Below, piece after piece: positions 1 through 7,594 of a DNA stretch of 34,839 nt; position 1 is the first letter of the stretch; each line of letters starts with the position of its first letter. The position numbers were made by a program, and so were the translations under genes. Below the pieces are notes generated by a model. That model made no database searches. It was not told the DNA's origin and saw only the letters and a list, made by a program, of their open reading frames with translations. Source of the DNA: Hadesarchaea archaeon (GTDB lineage Archaea > Hadarchaeota > Hadarchaeia > Hadarchaeales > Hadarchaeaceae); assembly GCA_030672285.1 (NCBI GenBank), contig DAOVGS010000044.1, positions 1 through 34,839 of the forward strand, written 5' to 3'.

Positions 1-1
1 G

Positions 2-1096
2 GCCATTCCTGGCGAACCAGCGAAGAATTTCGTGGAGATATTAGAGAAGCTCTGGTGGAGATTGGATAACGCCCTGACCAAAGAAGATATCTATTACAGC
101 TCCTTGATTCCCCTGATCGAATGCGTAAGAAATGGAACTACTACAATTATTGACCACCATGAGAGCCAATCTTATCAGAAGGGAAGTTTGGAAGAAATTG
201 CTAGAGCAGTGGAGGAAGTTGGGATTCGTGGCTCCCTCTGCTTGGGAACATCTGACCGCTATGGAAGGGGGAAAGAGGGGCTGGAGGAAAATGAACGCTT
301 TCTTTCTCTCCTTAGTTCTCGACCATCCCAACTTCTGAAGGGGTTGGTTGGTCTACACGCTACATTTACGGTGAATGATGATACATTGGATAAGTCTGTT
401 AAACTGGCAAAAAAATACGGGGTTGGAATTCACGTTCACTGCGCTGAGGACAAGGCTGATGAAGATGAAAATTTGAAAAAATACAATATGCGAGTGGTTG
501 AGAGATTGAATTCACATGGAGCTCTGGGAGAAAAGTCCATCGCTGTTCACTGTGTTCACGTCGATGAAAAAGAGATAGATATTTTGAAAGCCACGGGGAC
601 CAACGTGGTTCACAACCCCGAATCAAATATGAACAATGCCGTGGGCTGTGCTGATGTCCTAGGAATGATGGGGAAGGGGATCGAGGTTGGCTTGGGCACC
701 GATGGAATGAGTTCAGATATGCTCTCTCAGATGAGATGTTCCTATCTCCTCCATCGCCACGTAAAAAAGGACCCCCGGGTTGCATTTCTGGAAGCACCTA
801 CAATGCTCCTGAACAACAATCCTAAAATTGTAAAGAGGGTCGCTGGCTGGAGAGTGGGGGAAATTGCAAAGGGTGCCTTGGCAGACATCATTTTAATTGA
901 TTACCTTCCCCCCACCATCTTAAATGAAAGCAACTTTCTTGGCCATCTGATCTTCGGTTTGGTTGATGCAACGATAGATACGACGATATGTAATGGAAAA
1001 ATTTTGATGCGAGATAAGAAATTGGTAGACTTGGACGAGAAATCTATCACCAAAAAGACTTCTCAATTGGCTTCGGAGCTTTGGAAACGTTTATAG
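2..1096 (+). CDS. ssnA: SsnA-like amidohydrolase / deaminase, 5' truncated by window edge
   Basis: This is a metal-dependent amidohydrolase of the SsnA/chlorohydrolase-deaminase family. The reading frame is open to the left edge, so the GTG at 32 is internal and roughly 80-90 N-terminal residues, including the first H-x-H metal motif, lie outside the window. Visible motifs are TTTIIDHHES, GLHATFTV, the deaminase-type HVHCAED, the metal histidine in VHCVHV, HNPESNMNNAVG, and the metal aspartate in GLGTDG. The family hydrolyses amino or other groups from purine-, pyrimidine- or triazine-like rings; the substrate of SsnA itself is not settled. It converges on the preA-like gene with a 4-bp gap. 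Its DNA is visibly more A+T-rich than the paralogue at 2194-3543. Family assignment is firm, substrate unknown. Confidence 0.85.
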   Translation, partial: AIPGEPAKNFVEILEKLWWRLDNALTKEDIYYSSLIPLIECVRNGTTTIIDHHESQSYQKGSLEEIARAVEEVGIRGSLCLGTSDRYGRGKEGLEENERFLSLLSSRPSQLLKGLVGLHATFTVNDDTLDKSVKLAKKYGVGIHVHCAEDKADEDENLKKYNMRVVERLNSHGALGEKSIAVHCVHVDEKEIDILKATGTNVVHNPESNMNNAVGCADVLGMMGKGIEVGLGTDGMSSDMLSQMRCSYLLHRHVKKDPRVAFLEAPTMLLNNNPKIVKRVAGWRVGEIAKGALADIILIDYLPPTILNESNFLGHLIFGLVDATIDTTICNGKILMRDKKLVDLDEKSITKKTSQLASELWKRL

Positions 1097-1100
1097 ATTT

Positions 1101-2189
1101 TTAGAACCGCACCGCCCTCGTCGGGCAAACCGAAACACACATCCCACATCCATAACACTTAACTGGGTCAATCCTTGCAATTTTTCTCACCACTTTAACC
1201 GCTTCGTAAACGCAGTACCGCTCGCAGAGCCCGCAGCCCGTGCATCTAGACGCTATGACCTCCGGTGGTTTGGCGGTAGTACGAAAAGGCTGCTCTGGCA
1301 GGTGGCGGAGCGCAATCCCCTTGAAATCCCCAATTGAGTTGTAACCCTTTGCGCGCATGAACTTGACCATTTCATCTGCCATGAGCCCGTAGATTTTGTA
1401 TCCTCGAACTATCGCCGCAGTTGAGAGTTGCACCGCCGAGGCCCCAGCCATAATGAACTCAACGGCGTCGCGCCCATTACTGATGCCGCCCACCCCGATG
1501 ACTGGTATCTTCACCGCACGGCAGATGTCGGCCACACACCGAACCGCGAGAGGCTTGATGGCGGGGCCCGAAAGCCAACCGTAGCCAGAAACGCTTCCCA
1601 GCATAGGCATCGTGTTTTCTATGTCGATTGCCAAGCCCGGCCCCAGCGTGTTTATCGCCACTATTCCATCCGCCCCCGCCTCTTCCACCGCTCGCGCGAA
1701 CTGGATCACGTCGAGCGCGTTCGGGCTGAGCTTCACGAACACCGGAATATCGACGACCTCTTTCGCCGCCTTCGTGGCTTCGGTCACCAGCGCCAGGTCC
1801 TTCCCGAGGTGATGCGTCGATAGTTCAAGGGCATTCACGCCAGCCGCTTTTATTTTCGGCGCAACCGCTCGAATTTCCTCGGCCTTGTAGCCCACGCTCG
1901 CTATCAACGGCAGTCCCGTCTTCTTCGCCTTCGCATACTCGTGGCGAAGCCATTGCTCGAGTGGCAAATCGCTCCAGAGCTCAGCGCTCAGGATGCTGTC
2001 CTTGACTTTCACCATGCTAGGACGCGGCACATGGGCTGGGGAAACGCTCACCGTCTTCGCGACCAACCCGCCAGCGCCTCCCTCAGCAGCTTTTACTAAT
2101 GCATCGCCATCGCGCACCGTCGGGCCAGCTGCGGGCAGAATGGGATTACGGAATTTTAAACCACATATCTCAACCGATAGGTCAACCAC
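1101..2189 (-). CDS. preA: PreA-like dihydropyrimidine/dihydroorotate dehydrogenase with C-terminal ferredoxin domain
   Basis: A 362-residue flavoprotein: an FMN-binding TIM barrel of the dihydroorotate/dihydropyrimidine dehydrogenase family (about residues 1-300) followed by a two-cluster 4Fe-4S ferredoxin domain (CTGCGLCERYC and CYGCGMCVSVCP). PreA proteins work with the NAD-binding partner PreT to reduce uracil or thymine; no PreT is visible here. The active-site loop, normally S-C-P-(N/H), reads ELSTHH, so the general acid Cys is replaced by Thr and the neighbouring Pro is lost. GTG start at 2189 (read on the minus strand), 4 bp after the stop of the amidohydrolase at 2194-3543, so the two form an operon and probably act in one pathway. 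The fold is clear; the pyrimidine substrate is doubtful because of the loop. Confidence 0.8.
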   Translation of the reverse strand: MVDLSVEICGLKFRNPILPAAGPTVRDGDALVKAAEGGAGGLVAKTVSVSPAHVPRPSMVKVKDSILSAELWSDLPLEQWLRHEYAKAKKTGLPLIASVGYKAEEIRAVAPKIKAAGVNALELSTHHLGKDLALVTEATKAAKEVVDIPVFVKLSPNALDVIQFARAVEEAGADGIVAINTLGPGLAIDIENTMPMLGSVSGYGWLSGPAIKPLAVRCVADICRAVKIPVIGVGGISNGRDAVEFIMAGASAVQLSTAAIVRGYKIYGLMADEMVKFMRAKGYNSIGDFKGIALRHLPEQPFRTTAKPPEVIASRCTGCGLCERYCVYEAVKVVRKIARIDPVKCYGCGMCVSVCPTRAVRF

Positions 2190-2193
2190 ACCA

Positions 2194-3543
2194 TCACTTC
2201 CGCTTTATCGCCCCGAGCTTCTGCCAGAGCTTCTCCGCTGACTTCCGCGCCACCTTCACCGCCTCCGCCTCGTCAAGCGTCTGCATTTTTCGCTCGCGCA
2301 TCACGACCTTACCCCCGACGATGACTGTTTCGACATCATCGCCATCCACGGTGTTAACGACGTGCCCGACGACGCTTTCGGGACGCACGGGTGTAGGCGC
2401 GAGGGCTGGATTTATGATGATGATATCCGCGAGCTTCCCGGACTCAATCGAACCTAGCTCGTTCCCCAACCCGTAGAGTTCTGCTCCACGGATCGTTGCC
2501 ATCTCGAGCGCCTCCATGGGTGAGATCGCGCGGGGATCGCGGAGGGCGACCTTGTGCAACAGGAAGGCGGCACGCAGGTTCTCGAACCCATCGAAGATAT
2601 AACCATCATTGCCCAATCCCACGGGAATATCCATCAAAAGCATTTTTGCCACTGGCGCGACCCCAACCGCGTTGAGCATGTTACTCATTGGGTTGTGGGC
2701 AACCTTTGCTCCAGTCTTTTTGAGGATTGCCAACTCATCATCGTTGACGTGTACGCAATGAGCGAGCACGACATCCTGCGCGAGCAGCCTTTCATCATTC
2801 AGCCGCTCGATGGTGCGCTTGCCAAACCGCTCTAAACTGTGATAAAGGTCCGCCAGCCCCTCGGAGGCGTGGATGGTCACGGGCACTTTGTAGCGACTCG
2901 CGAGCTCTCGGACATAGTGGAAAAGCTCGTCCGAGACCGTGAAAGAAGCGTGGATGCTGAACATCCCCTGCACCCGGCGCATGCGCTCCTTCTTGACCTT
3001 CCGGATGAATCGCTCGTTCTCTTTGGTGCCCTTGGCCCCCTCGGCGTGGGTGCGACGCTCGGTCGCCTCAAACGCTATAATGCCCCGCATCCCTGATTGC
3101 TCGACCGCGGCAGCGATTCGATCCAGCACGCCGGTTATGGCGTTCGGACCCGAGAAAGTGTCGGCAAACATGGTTGTGCCCGTCTTGATGAACTCGAGGC
3201 AGGAAATCAGGGCACTCGCATACGCGTCCTCGCGGGTCATCACCTCGTCCATCGGCCACCAGACGCGCTGCAGAATCTGCGAGAAATCTGTTGGGGGCTC
3301 AATTTTCAAAGGGGCGCCGCGCAGGAGCATGCCGTAGAGATGGGTGTGTGAGCAAATCAGACCGGGCATGACGATTTTACCGCGGGCGTCGATGACCTCC
3401 TCCGGCTTGCTCTTGGTTTTCGCCTTGCCGCGTTTAACCGAGACGATGCGGCCATCCTCGACAGCGATAGAGCCATCAGCAATTATTCGACGATCTTTAT
3501 CCATCGTGACGACCAAACCATTCTTAATTAATAGGTCAACCAT
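2194..3543 (-). CDS. SsnA/TrzA-family amidohydrolase (second copy)
   Basis: A complete 449-residue amidohydrolase with all metal motifs: HTHLYG, the H-x-x-E deaminase signature (HASEG), LAHCVHV, HNPMSNMLNAVG and GLGNDG. The N-terminal beta-sandwich starts MVDLLIKNGLVVTMD and the C-terminus returns to it (SGKLADIIII). It shares the SsnA-type blocks HASFTV and NPxSNMxNAVG with the truncated gene at the left edge, so the two are paralogues. ATG start with an upstream TATA box at 3574-3582. First gene of a two-gene operon with the PreA-like gene. Members deaminate purines, S-adenosylhomocysteine/methylthioadenosine or ring compounds; I cannot choose between these from sequence. Confidence 0.85.
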   Translation of the reverse strand: MVDLLIKNGLVVTMDKDRRIIADGSIAVEDGRIVSVKRGKAKTKSKPEEVIDARGKIVMPGLICSHTHLYGMLLRGAPLKIEPPTDFSQILQRVWWPMDEVMTREDAYASALISCLEFIKTGTTMFADTFSGPNAITGVLDRIAAAVEQSGMRGIIAFEATERRTHAEGAKGTKENERFIRKVKKERMRRVQGMFSIHASFTVSDELFHYVRELASRYKVPVTIHASEGLADLYHSLERFGKRTIERLNDERLLAQDVVLAHCVHVNDDELAILKKTGAKVAHNPMSNMLNAVGVAPVAKMLLMDIPVGLGNDGYIFDGFENLRAAFLLHKVALRDPRAISPMEALEMATIRGAELYGLGNELGSIESGKLADIIIINPALAPTPVRPESVVGHVVNTVDGDDVETVIVGGKVVMRERKMQTLDEAEAVKVARKSAEKLWQKLGAIKRK

Positions 3544-3573
3544 TCAATCCCTAACAACAAAAACGTCAGCATA

Positions 3574-3582
3574 CATTTAAGC
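3574..3582 (-). promoter_or_regulatory. TATA box of the amidohydrolase-preA operon
   Basis: Reading on the minus strand, GCTTAAATG lies about 35 bp before the ATG at 3543, giving a predicted transcript start some 9 nt upstream of the codon. The histone gene is divergent from the same 100-bp spacer. Confidence 0.5.
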
Positions 3583-3643
3583 TTTCGGTGCCCTAGCAAA
3601 CGCAAATAAACCCCCTAAATCACTTGGGTATGGTGAGGAGAAT

Positions 3644-3856
3644 ATGCCGGAATTTTCAGTGTCCACGATGGATCGACTCATTCGAAAAGCAGCCAAAGTC
3701 CGTGTGTCGCGCGGCGCCGCCCTCGAGCTCAGCGCAATCATCGAAGAATACGCGATCGAGCTCTCAAAGGAAGCGATAAAGCTAACTGAACATCGCGGCG
3801 CGAAAACCGTGAACGAAAGCGATATCCGTGCAGCTGCCCCAAGGATACGCACATGA
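3644..3856 (+). CDS. Archaeal histone
   Basis: A 70-residue single histone fold with no tails, the usual length for HMfA/HMfB-type proteins. Seen: N-terminal FSVSTMDRLIRKA, the helix-2 segment SRGAALELSAIIEEYAIELSKEA, and the C-terminal TVNESDIRAAAPRI (K/R-T-V-x-x-x-D-I). It dimerises and wraps DNA as chromatin. ATG start with a strong ribosome binding site, GGTGAGGAG at 3632-3640. It is followed after 24 bp by the cyclic amidohydrolase gene on the same strand, an unusual partner that probably reflects position only. Confidence 0.95.
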   Translation: MPEFSVSTMDRLIRKAAKVRVSRGAALELSAIIEEYAIELSKEAIKLTEHRGAKTVNESDIRAAAPRIRT

Positions 3857-3880
3857 CCTAATCTTGGCCCCGGTGATGTT

Positions 3881-5215
3881 TTGGCCGATTTAGTTATTCG
3901 AAATGGGCGCCTTGTTTTGCCCGAGGGAATCATCCGCGGAGAGCTCGCGGTCGAGAAAGGACGTATCCTCGAAATCGCCGCGAGCGGGCTACCCAAAGCC
4001 GATCGAGAAATCGATGCGAAAGAGAAAATTGTGATGCCCGGGGCCATCGACACCCACGTCCACCTTTACGATCGCCGTTACCTCTCCCGAGAGGATTTCA
4101 GAAACGGTAGCGCCGCGGCCGCAGTGGGAGGCGTCACCAGCGTAATCATGATGCCTCTCGATACTCCGATGCTGACGCCGAGAACGATAAAAAACATCAT
4201 CAAGCTCGGGCAGAAGGAGAGCCTCATAGATTTCGCCCTCCATGCGGGAAACATGACCACCGACTCGATTAAAAATATTCCTAAGCTCGCCTCGCTCGGC
4301 ATCAAATCATTCAAGGCATTCACATGTGCCCCCTATTGTATCAAAGACCCGATGTTAGGAGAGCTGATGACCGCGATAAAAAATGTTGATGGTATAGTAT
4401 TTGTCCACGCGGAGGACGACAAAGTTCTGCAGGAGCAAACCGAGCGGCTCCTCAAGGAAGGACGGAAGGATCCATTAGCCCATGCGGAATCGCGCCCGAA
4501 CGAGGCCGAAGAAAAAGCCGTTGACAAAGTAATCAAGCTCGCCAAGCGGGCCGGCTGTAAATTACACCTAGCCCACATCACGACACGCCAAGGCACCGAG
4601 CTCGTCAAAAAAGCGAAAGACAAGCGAATGCGGGTAACCGCCGAAACATCCCCGCACTACTTGTTTTTCACGCGAGAAGATATGCGAAGGTTAGGGCCGT
4701 ACCTTAAGGTGAACCCCGCGTTAAAGACGGGCGAGGACTGTGCGGCACTCTGGGATGCATTGGCCAAGGGGGTGATTGATATCGTCTCGACCGACCACGC
4801 CCCCGGTACCAAAGCGGAGAAGGAGATAGGATGGAAAAACATCTGGACGGCGCAAATCGGGATACCAGGTGTAGAAACCCTGCTGCCGCTCATGCTCGGC
4901 GAAGGCGTCACAAAGGGCAGGCTGACGCTCGAGAGGTTAGTCGATGCTCTATGCACTCGACCAGCGCAGATCTTCGGTCTTCACCCACGCAAGGGAGTCA
5001 TCCGTGAGGGCTCCGACGCCGACCTCGTGCTCGTGGACCTCAAAAAAGAGATGACGATAACGGCCGAGAAATTGCACTACAAAGTTGGCTGGACCCCATA
5101 CGAAGGGATGAGGGTTAAAGGGGCGCCAGTGATGACTATTTCACGAGGTATTGTAGTGGCTGAAGATGAGGATGTAATCGGAAACCCGGGACATGGGCAG
5201 TTCTTGACTAGATAG
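3881..5215 (+). CDS. Dihydroorotase/allantoinase/hydantoinase-family cyclic amidohydrolase
   Basis: A 444-residue cyclic amidohydrolase that opens a cyclic amide (dihydroorotate, hydantoin, dihydropyrimidine or allantoin). Metal and catalytic motifs visible: DTHVHLYD near residue 60, the lysine in SFKAF that is carbamylated in the family, HAEDD, HLAHITT and STDHAPG. The C-terminus ends in the typical GKGVIREGSDADLVLVD-type segment. The first motif has HVHLYD rather than the HVHLREP of biosynthetic dihydroorotases, and FRNGSAAAAVGGVTSVIMMP resembles allantoinase/hydantoinase more, which with the PreA-like and SsnA-like neighbours suggests a catabolic role. TTG start chosen because GGTGAT sits 3 nt upstream (3872-3877). 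It overlaps the convergent small gene at 5208-5369 by 8 bp. Confidence 0.82.
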   Translation: MADLVIRNGRLVLPEGIIRGELAVEKGRILEIAASGLPKADREIDAKEKIVMPGAIDTHVHLYDRRYLSREDFRNGSAAAAVGGVTSVIMMPLDTPMLTPRTIKNIIKLGQKESLIDFALHAGNMTTDSIKNIPKLASLGIKSFKAFTCAPYCIKDPMLGELMTAIKNVDGIVFVHAEDDKVLQEQTERLLKEGRKDPLAHAESRPNEAEEKAVDKVIKLAKRAGCKLHLAHITTRQGTELVKKAKDKRMRVTAETSPHYLFFTREDMRRLGPYLKVNPALKTGEDCAALWDALAKGVIDIVSTDHAPGTKAEKEIGWKNIWTAQIGIPGVETLLPLMLGEGVTKGRLTLERLVDALCTRPAQIFGLHPRKGVIREGSDADLVLVDLKKEMTITAEKLHYKVGWTPYEGMRVKGAPVMTISRGIVVAEDEDVIGNPGHGQFLTR

Positions 5216-5369
5216 ATTCCAGCAAAACGTCAAGCGCCTTCCGCACAGCCTCGGACTCGTCCTTGAATTTTTTCTTCTCAATCAGCCCTTGTAGGCGCTC
5301 GCGCTGCTTCTTCGTCACGACCACGCGAAGCACGGCGTTCGGGTGCAACTCCTTTACTCCCTCTTTCAT
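5208..5369 (-). CDS. Small ribbon-helix-helix-like protein (53 aa), coupled to the acyl-CoA synthetase operon
   Basis: A 53-residue protein, MKEGVKELHP...ESI. It has a short beta-strand (AVLRVVVTKKQRERL) followed by two helices with a turn (KFKDESEAVRKALDVLLES), the layout of a CopG/Arc ribbon-helix-helix DNA-binding protein. Its ATG (5369-5367) overlaps the TGA stop of the synthetase alpha gene (5368-5366) in an ATGA junction, so it is translationally coupled to that operon. The stop lies inside the last codons of the convergent amidohydrolase gene. A plausible role is autoregulation of the operon; that is inference. Confidence 0.75.
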   Translation of the reverse strand: MKEGVKELHPNAVLRVVVTKKQRERLQGLIEKKKFKDESEAVRKALDVLLESI

Positions 5370-6703
5370 CCCTCAACCCTCGCGCGAGTTTTCCCATAAG
5401 AACGAAGCGCACCCAACGCTCGAACAGCTTTCTGGGGCGAGTCGTAAACGGGAATATCCCTGCCCCTAAGTGCCTCCCGAACGAGGGTACAGTCCTCCCC
5501 TCCCATCACCACGCTGACGACTGGTTTGCCCTTCGACTTTTTCGCCGCCTCCGCTACCGCTTGAACATCTTCGGACTCAAGGAAACTCAACTTGAGCTCG
5601 TTCACCGCTACTGCACCATCCACGCTAGGATCTGAAAGCACTTGTTCGAGGATGAACTTGTACTGATCGCCCTTCGCGCCGATGCCCAAGTCCACCCAAT
5701 CCGCGATGTTGATATCTGGATATTTCCCGATGATCTTCTTCACGACCTTGTCGGAGAGCCTCGCCAACGCCAACCCCTCGCGGGAGATAGCATCCGCGAC
5801 CAAAACCGCCGGCCCGCCGACGTTGGTTACCACCGCCACCCGATCGCCATGCATGGGGGGCTGTTTCGCCAACGCATCCGCAACCCCCAGGAACTCCTCG
5901 ACATCGCCGACCTGAAGGGCTCCGACCTGCCTGAGGGAAGCAGCGAATATTTTATCTCGCTTGCCCTCACCCCGCGCTGTGTTCCCCTTCAGCACGGCGA
6001 CCGGCTTCTTCTTCACCGCTTCGCGAATTGACTTGAGAAACTTCCGCCCATCGCGAACGCTCTCCAGATAGATGCAAATTACTTTCGTTTCCTTGTCGCG
6101 CGTTAAATATTCGAGCAGGTCCGCCTCCGTGACATCGATACCATCGCCGGTCGATGCAAACTTGCTCACACCCACACCATAAAAACAGGCCCAATCGAGT
6201 ATTGCCGTTCCGACCGCGCCATCCTGCGAAATCACTGCGACGCCTCCGCGCGAGGGCATGAGCCCGCGCTCGAGCGTTGCACACAGGCCCCTCGCTGGGT
6301 TAATCGCCCCCGCCGTCGCGTTCGGGCCGAGCACGCAGACCTTTCGCTTGGTGGCCCCACGCGCAAGTTCTTCTCGCTGCTGTTGATCAAAACCCCCGGC
6401 GACCAAGACCATCGCCTTTACCTTCCGATCAAGCAGTTTTCGCCAATTCTTCATGACTAGCTTGGGGGGAAGCACCACCACTGCGAGGTCGCGCCCTTTG
6501 GGTACCAGGTTCAAATTTTTGATGGCGCCCTCAAGCTTCCCGCTCAGGTCTACAATGTGGGTCTTGCCCTTGAAGAAGCAAAGCATGTTGTGGACGAGCG
6601 AGTGAAAGAATGCCGGCGAAACGACACTCCTTCCTCCCCCATCGGAAGCACCTATAAGTACGACTGACTTCGGCTCGAAAATCGCCTTAACTTCGCCCGA
6701 CAT
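5366..6703 (-). CDS. ADP-forming acyl-CoA synthetase alpha-subunit-like protein lacking the catalytic histidine
   Basis: A 445-residue homologue of the alpha subunit of ADP-forming acetyl/acyl-CoA synthetase: N-terminal CoA-binding Rossmann domain (FEPKSVVLIGAS), then ligase-CoA domains (SQDGAVGTAILDWA, KFASTGDGIDVTEADLLEYL). Active family members carry a phosphorylated histidine in a SHTGxLAG loop between a KGGRTEAG-like strand and AAFRQAG. Here the text runs VLKGNTARGEGKRDKIFAASLRQVGALQV, about 12 residues shorter, with no HTG. GPNCxG has also become GPNATAG. The ATG overlaps the beta-subunit stop by one base (TAATG). So it is expressed with an intact beta subunit but may be non-catalytic or use another acceptor. 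Family assignment firm; activity doubtful. Confidence 0.85.
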   Translation of the reverse strand: MSGEVKAIFEPKSVVLIGASDGGGRSVVSPAFFHSLVHNMLCFFKGKTHIVDLSGKLEGAIKNLNLVPKGRDLAVVVLPPKLVMKNWRKLLDRKVKAMVLVAGGFDQQQREELARGATKRKVCVLGPNATAGAINPARGLCATLERGLMPSRGGVAVISQDGAVGTAILDWACFYGVGVSKFASTGDGIDVTEADLLEYLTRDKETKVICIYLESVRDGRKFLKSIREAVKKKPVAVLKGNTARGEGKRDKIFAASLRQVGALQVGDVEEFLGVADALAKQPPMHGDRVAVVTNVGGPAVLVADAISREGLALARLSDKVVKKIIGKYPDINIADWVDLGIGAKGDQYKFILEQVLSDPSVDGAVAVNELKLSFLESEDVQAVAEAAKKSKGKPVVSVVMGGEDCTLVREALRGRDIPVYDSPQKAVRALGALRSYGKTRARVEG

Positions 6704-7425
6704 TACTTGATCTCCCCGAGGATTATCCGGGCGTCGGCTACCACCGCGCCCTTTCCGTCGTCAAACGCGAAAATTGGGTTCAGGTCCATCTCAGTTATCT
6801 CAGGAAACTCGTGCACGAGCTGCCCGACCTTTTGGATGGTGTCGACGAGCGCGTTGACATCGGCCTGAGGCGCCCCCCGGATGCCCGCGAGCACTGGGTA
6901 GCCCTTGATCTCCTGAATCATCTCGCGCGCGTCCTCAGCGCTGAGCGGGGCTAGCCTGAAGCTGATGTCCTTGAGTACCTCGACCCATACGCCTCCCAGC
7001 CCGAACATCACCGTGGCGCCGAATGAGGGGTCCTGCAGGGCGCCCACGATCACCTCGCGGGCGGGGGGGAGGTATTCCTGGATTGTCACCCCTAGAATTT
7101 TCGCGTCCGGTTTGTATGTACGAACGTTATCGATTAGCTCGCCAAACGATTGTCTAAGCTCCAGTTCCGAGCTCAACCCCACTTTGATGCCCTTCGCCTC
7201 GCTCTTATGGATGATGTCAGGGGAGGTAATTTTCAGGACGATGGGGTAACGAACTTCTCGTGCGACCTTAACGGCCTCGCTCAGGTCGCTGGCGAACTCC
7301 GTCCGGTTCACCGGCACCCCCCATGCAGCAAGGACCTGCTTGGATTCGAACTCCATCAGCTCGCGTCTGCCGTCCTTGCGGATCGAGTTGAGGATTTCAG
7401 CCACTTTTTTCTTCGCTGCAACCAA
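6703..7425 (-). CDS. ADP-forming acyl-CoA synthetase beta subunit (ATP-grasp)
   Basis: A 240-residue ATP-grasp domain protein of the synthetase beta-subunit type. Conserved blocks: ESKQVLAAWGVPV at the N-terminus, VLKITSPDIIHKSEAKG (with the family histidine in IHKS), EVIVGALQDPSFGATVMFGLGG, EVLKDISFRLAPL and EMDLNPIFAF near the C-terminus. In archaea the alpha2beta2 enzyme makes ATP from acyl-CoA at the end of peptide or sugar fermentation. I place the start at TTG 7425, with GGTGAT at 7435-7430 as ribosome binding site; the in-frame TTG at 7443 lies at or before the transcript start predicted from the TATA box at 7462-7470. First gene of the beta-alpha-RHH operon. Confidence 0.88.
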   Translation of the reverse strand: MVAAKKKVAEILNSIRKDGRRELMEFESKQVLAAWGVPVNRTEFASDLSEAVKVAREVRYPIVLKITSPDIIHKSEAKGIKVGLSSELELRQSFGELIDNVRTYKPDAKILGVTIQEYLPPAREVIVGALQDPSFGATVMFGLGGVWVEVLKDISFRLAPLSAEDAREMIQEIKGYPVLAGIRGAPQADVNALVDTIQKVGQLVHEFPEITEMDLNPIFAFDDGKGAVVADARIILGEIK

Positions 7426-7461
7426 GCCCATCACCGAGAACAAGCTAAATTAAGGGCAAGT

Positions 7462-7470
7462 GTTATAAAG
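7462..7470 (-). promoter_or_regulatory. TATA box of the acyl-CoA synthetase operon
   Basis: CTTTATAAC on the minus strand, about 27 bp before a predicted transcript start near 7439. This excludes the upstream TTG at 7443 as the start and leaves a leader of some 14 nt that holds the GGTGAT ribosome binding site. Confidence 0.65.
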
Positions 7471-7506
7471 ATTTTCCCCAAAATTACCGAAATTTGGGTA
7501 TTTTTA

Positions 7507-7526
7507 ACTCTTTTAGCAAAAAGAGT
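7507..7526. repeat. Perfect 8-bp inverted repeat with 4-nt loop
   Basis: ACTCTTTT-agca-AAAAGAGT. It lies in the A+T-rich spacer between the hypD stop and the acyl-CoA synthetase promoter. No T-tract follows on the hypD strand, so it is only weak support for a terminator; it could also be an upstream element of the synthetase promoter. Confidence 0.5.
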
Positions 7527-7569
7527 CATTTATTCATACTTAAATCGTGAAATCGAAAATATACTTTTT

Positions 7570-7581
7570 AAAAACGAAAAA
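7570..7581 (-). terminator. T-tract terminator after hypD
   Basis: On the minus strand, 13 nt after the hypD stop, the sequence is AATTTTTCGTTTTT. Archaeal termination commonly uses such U-rich tracts without a hairpin. Confidence 0.45.
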
Positions 7582-7594
7582 TTAGGGATTTGGC

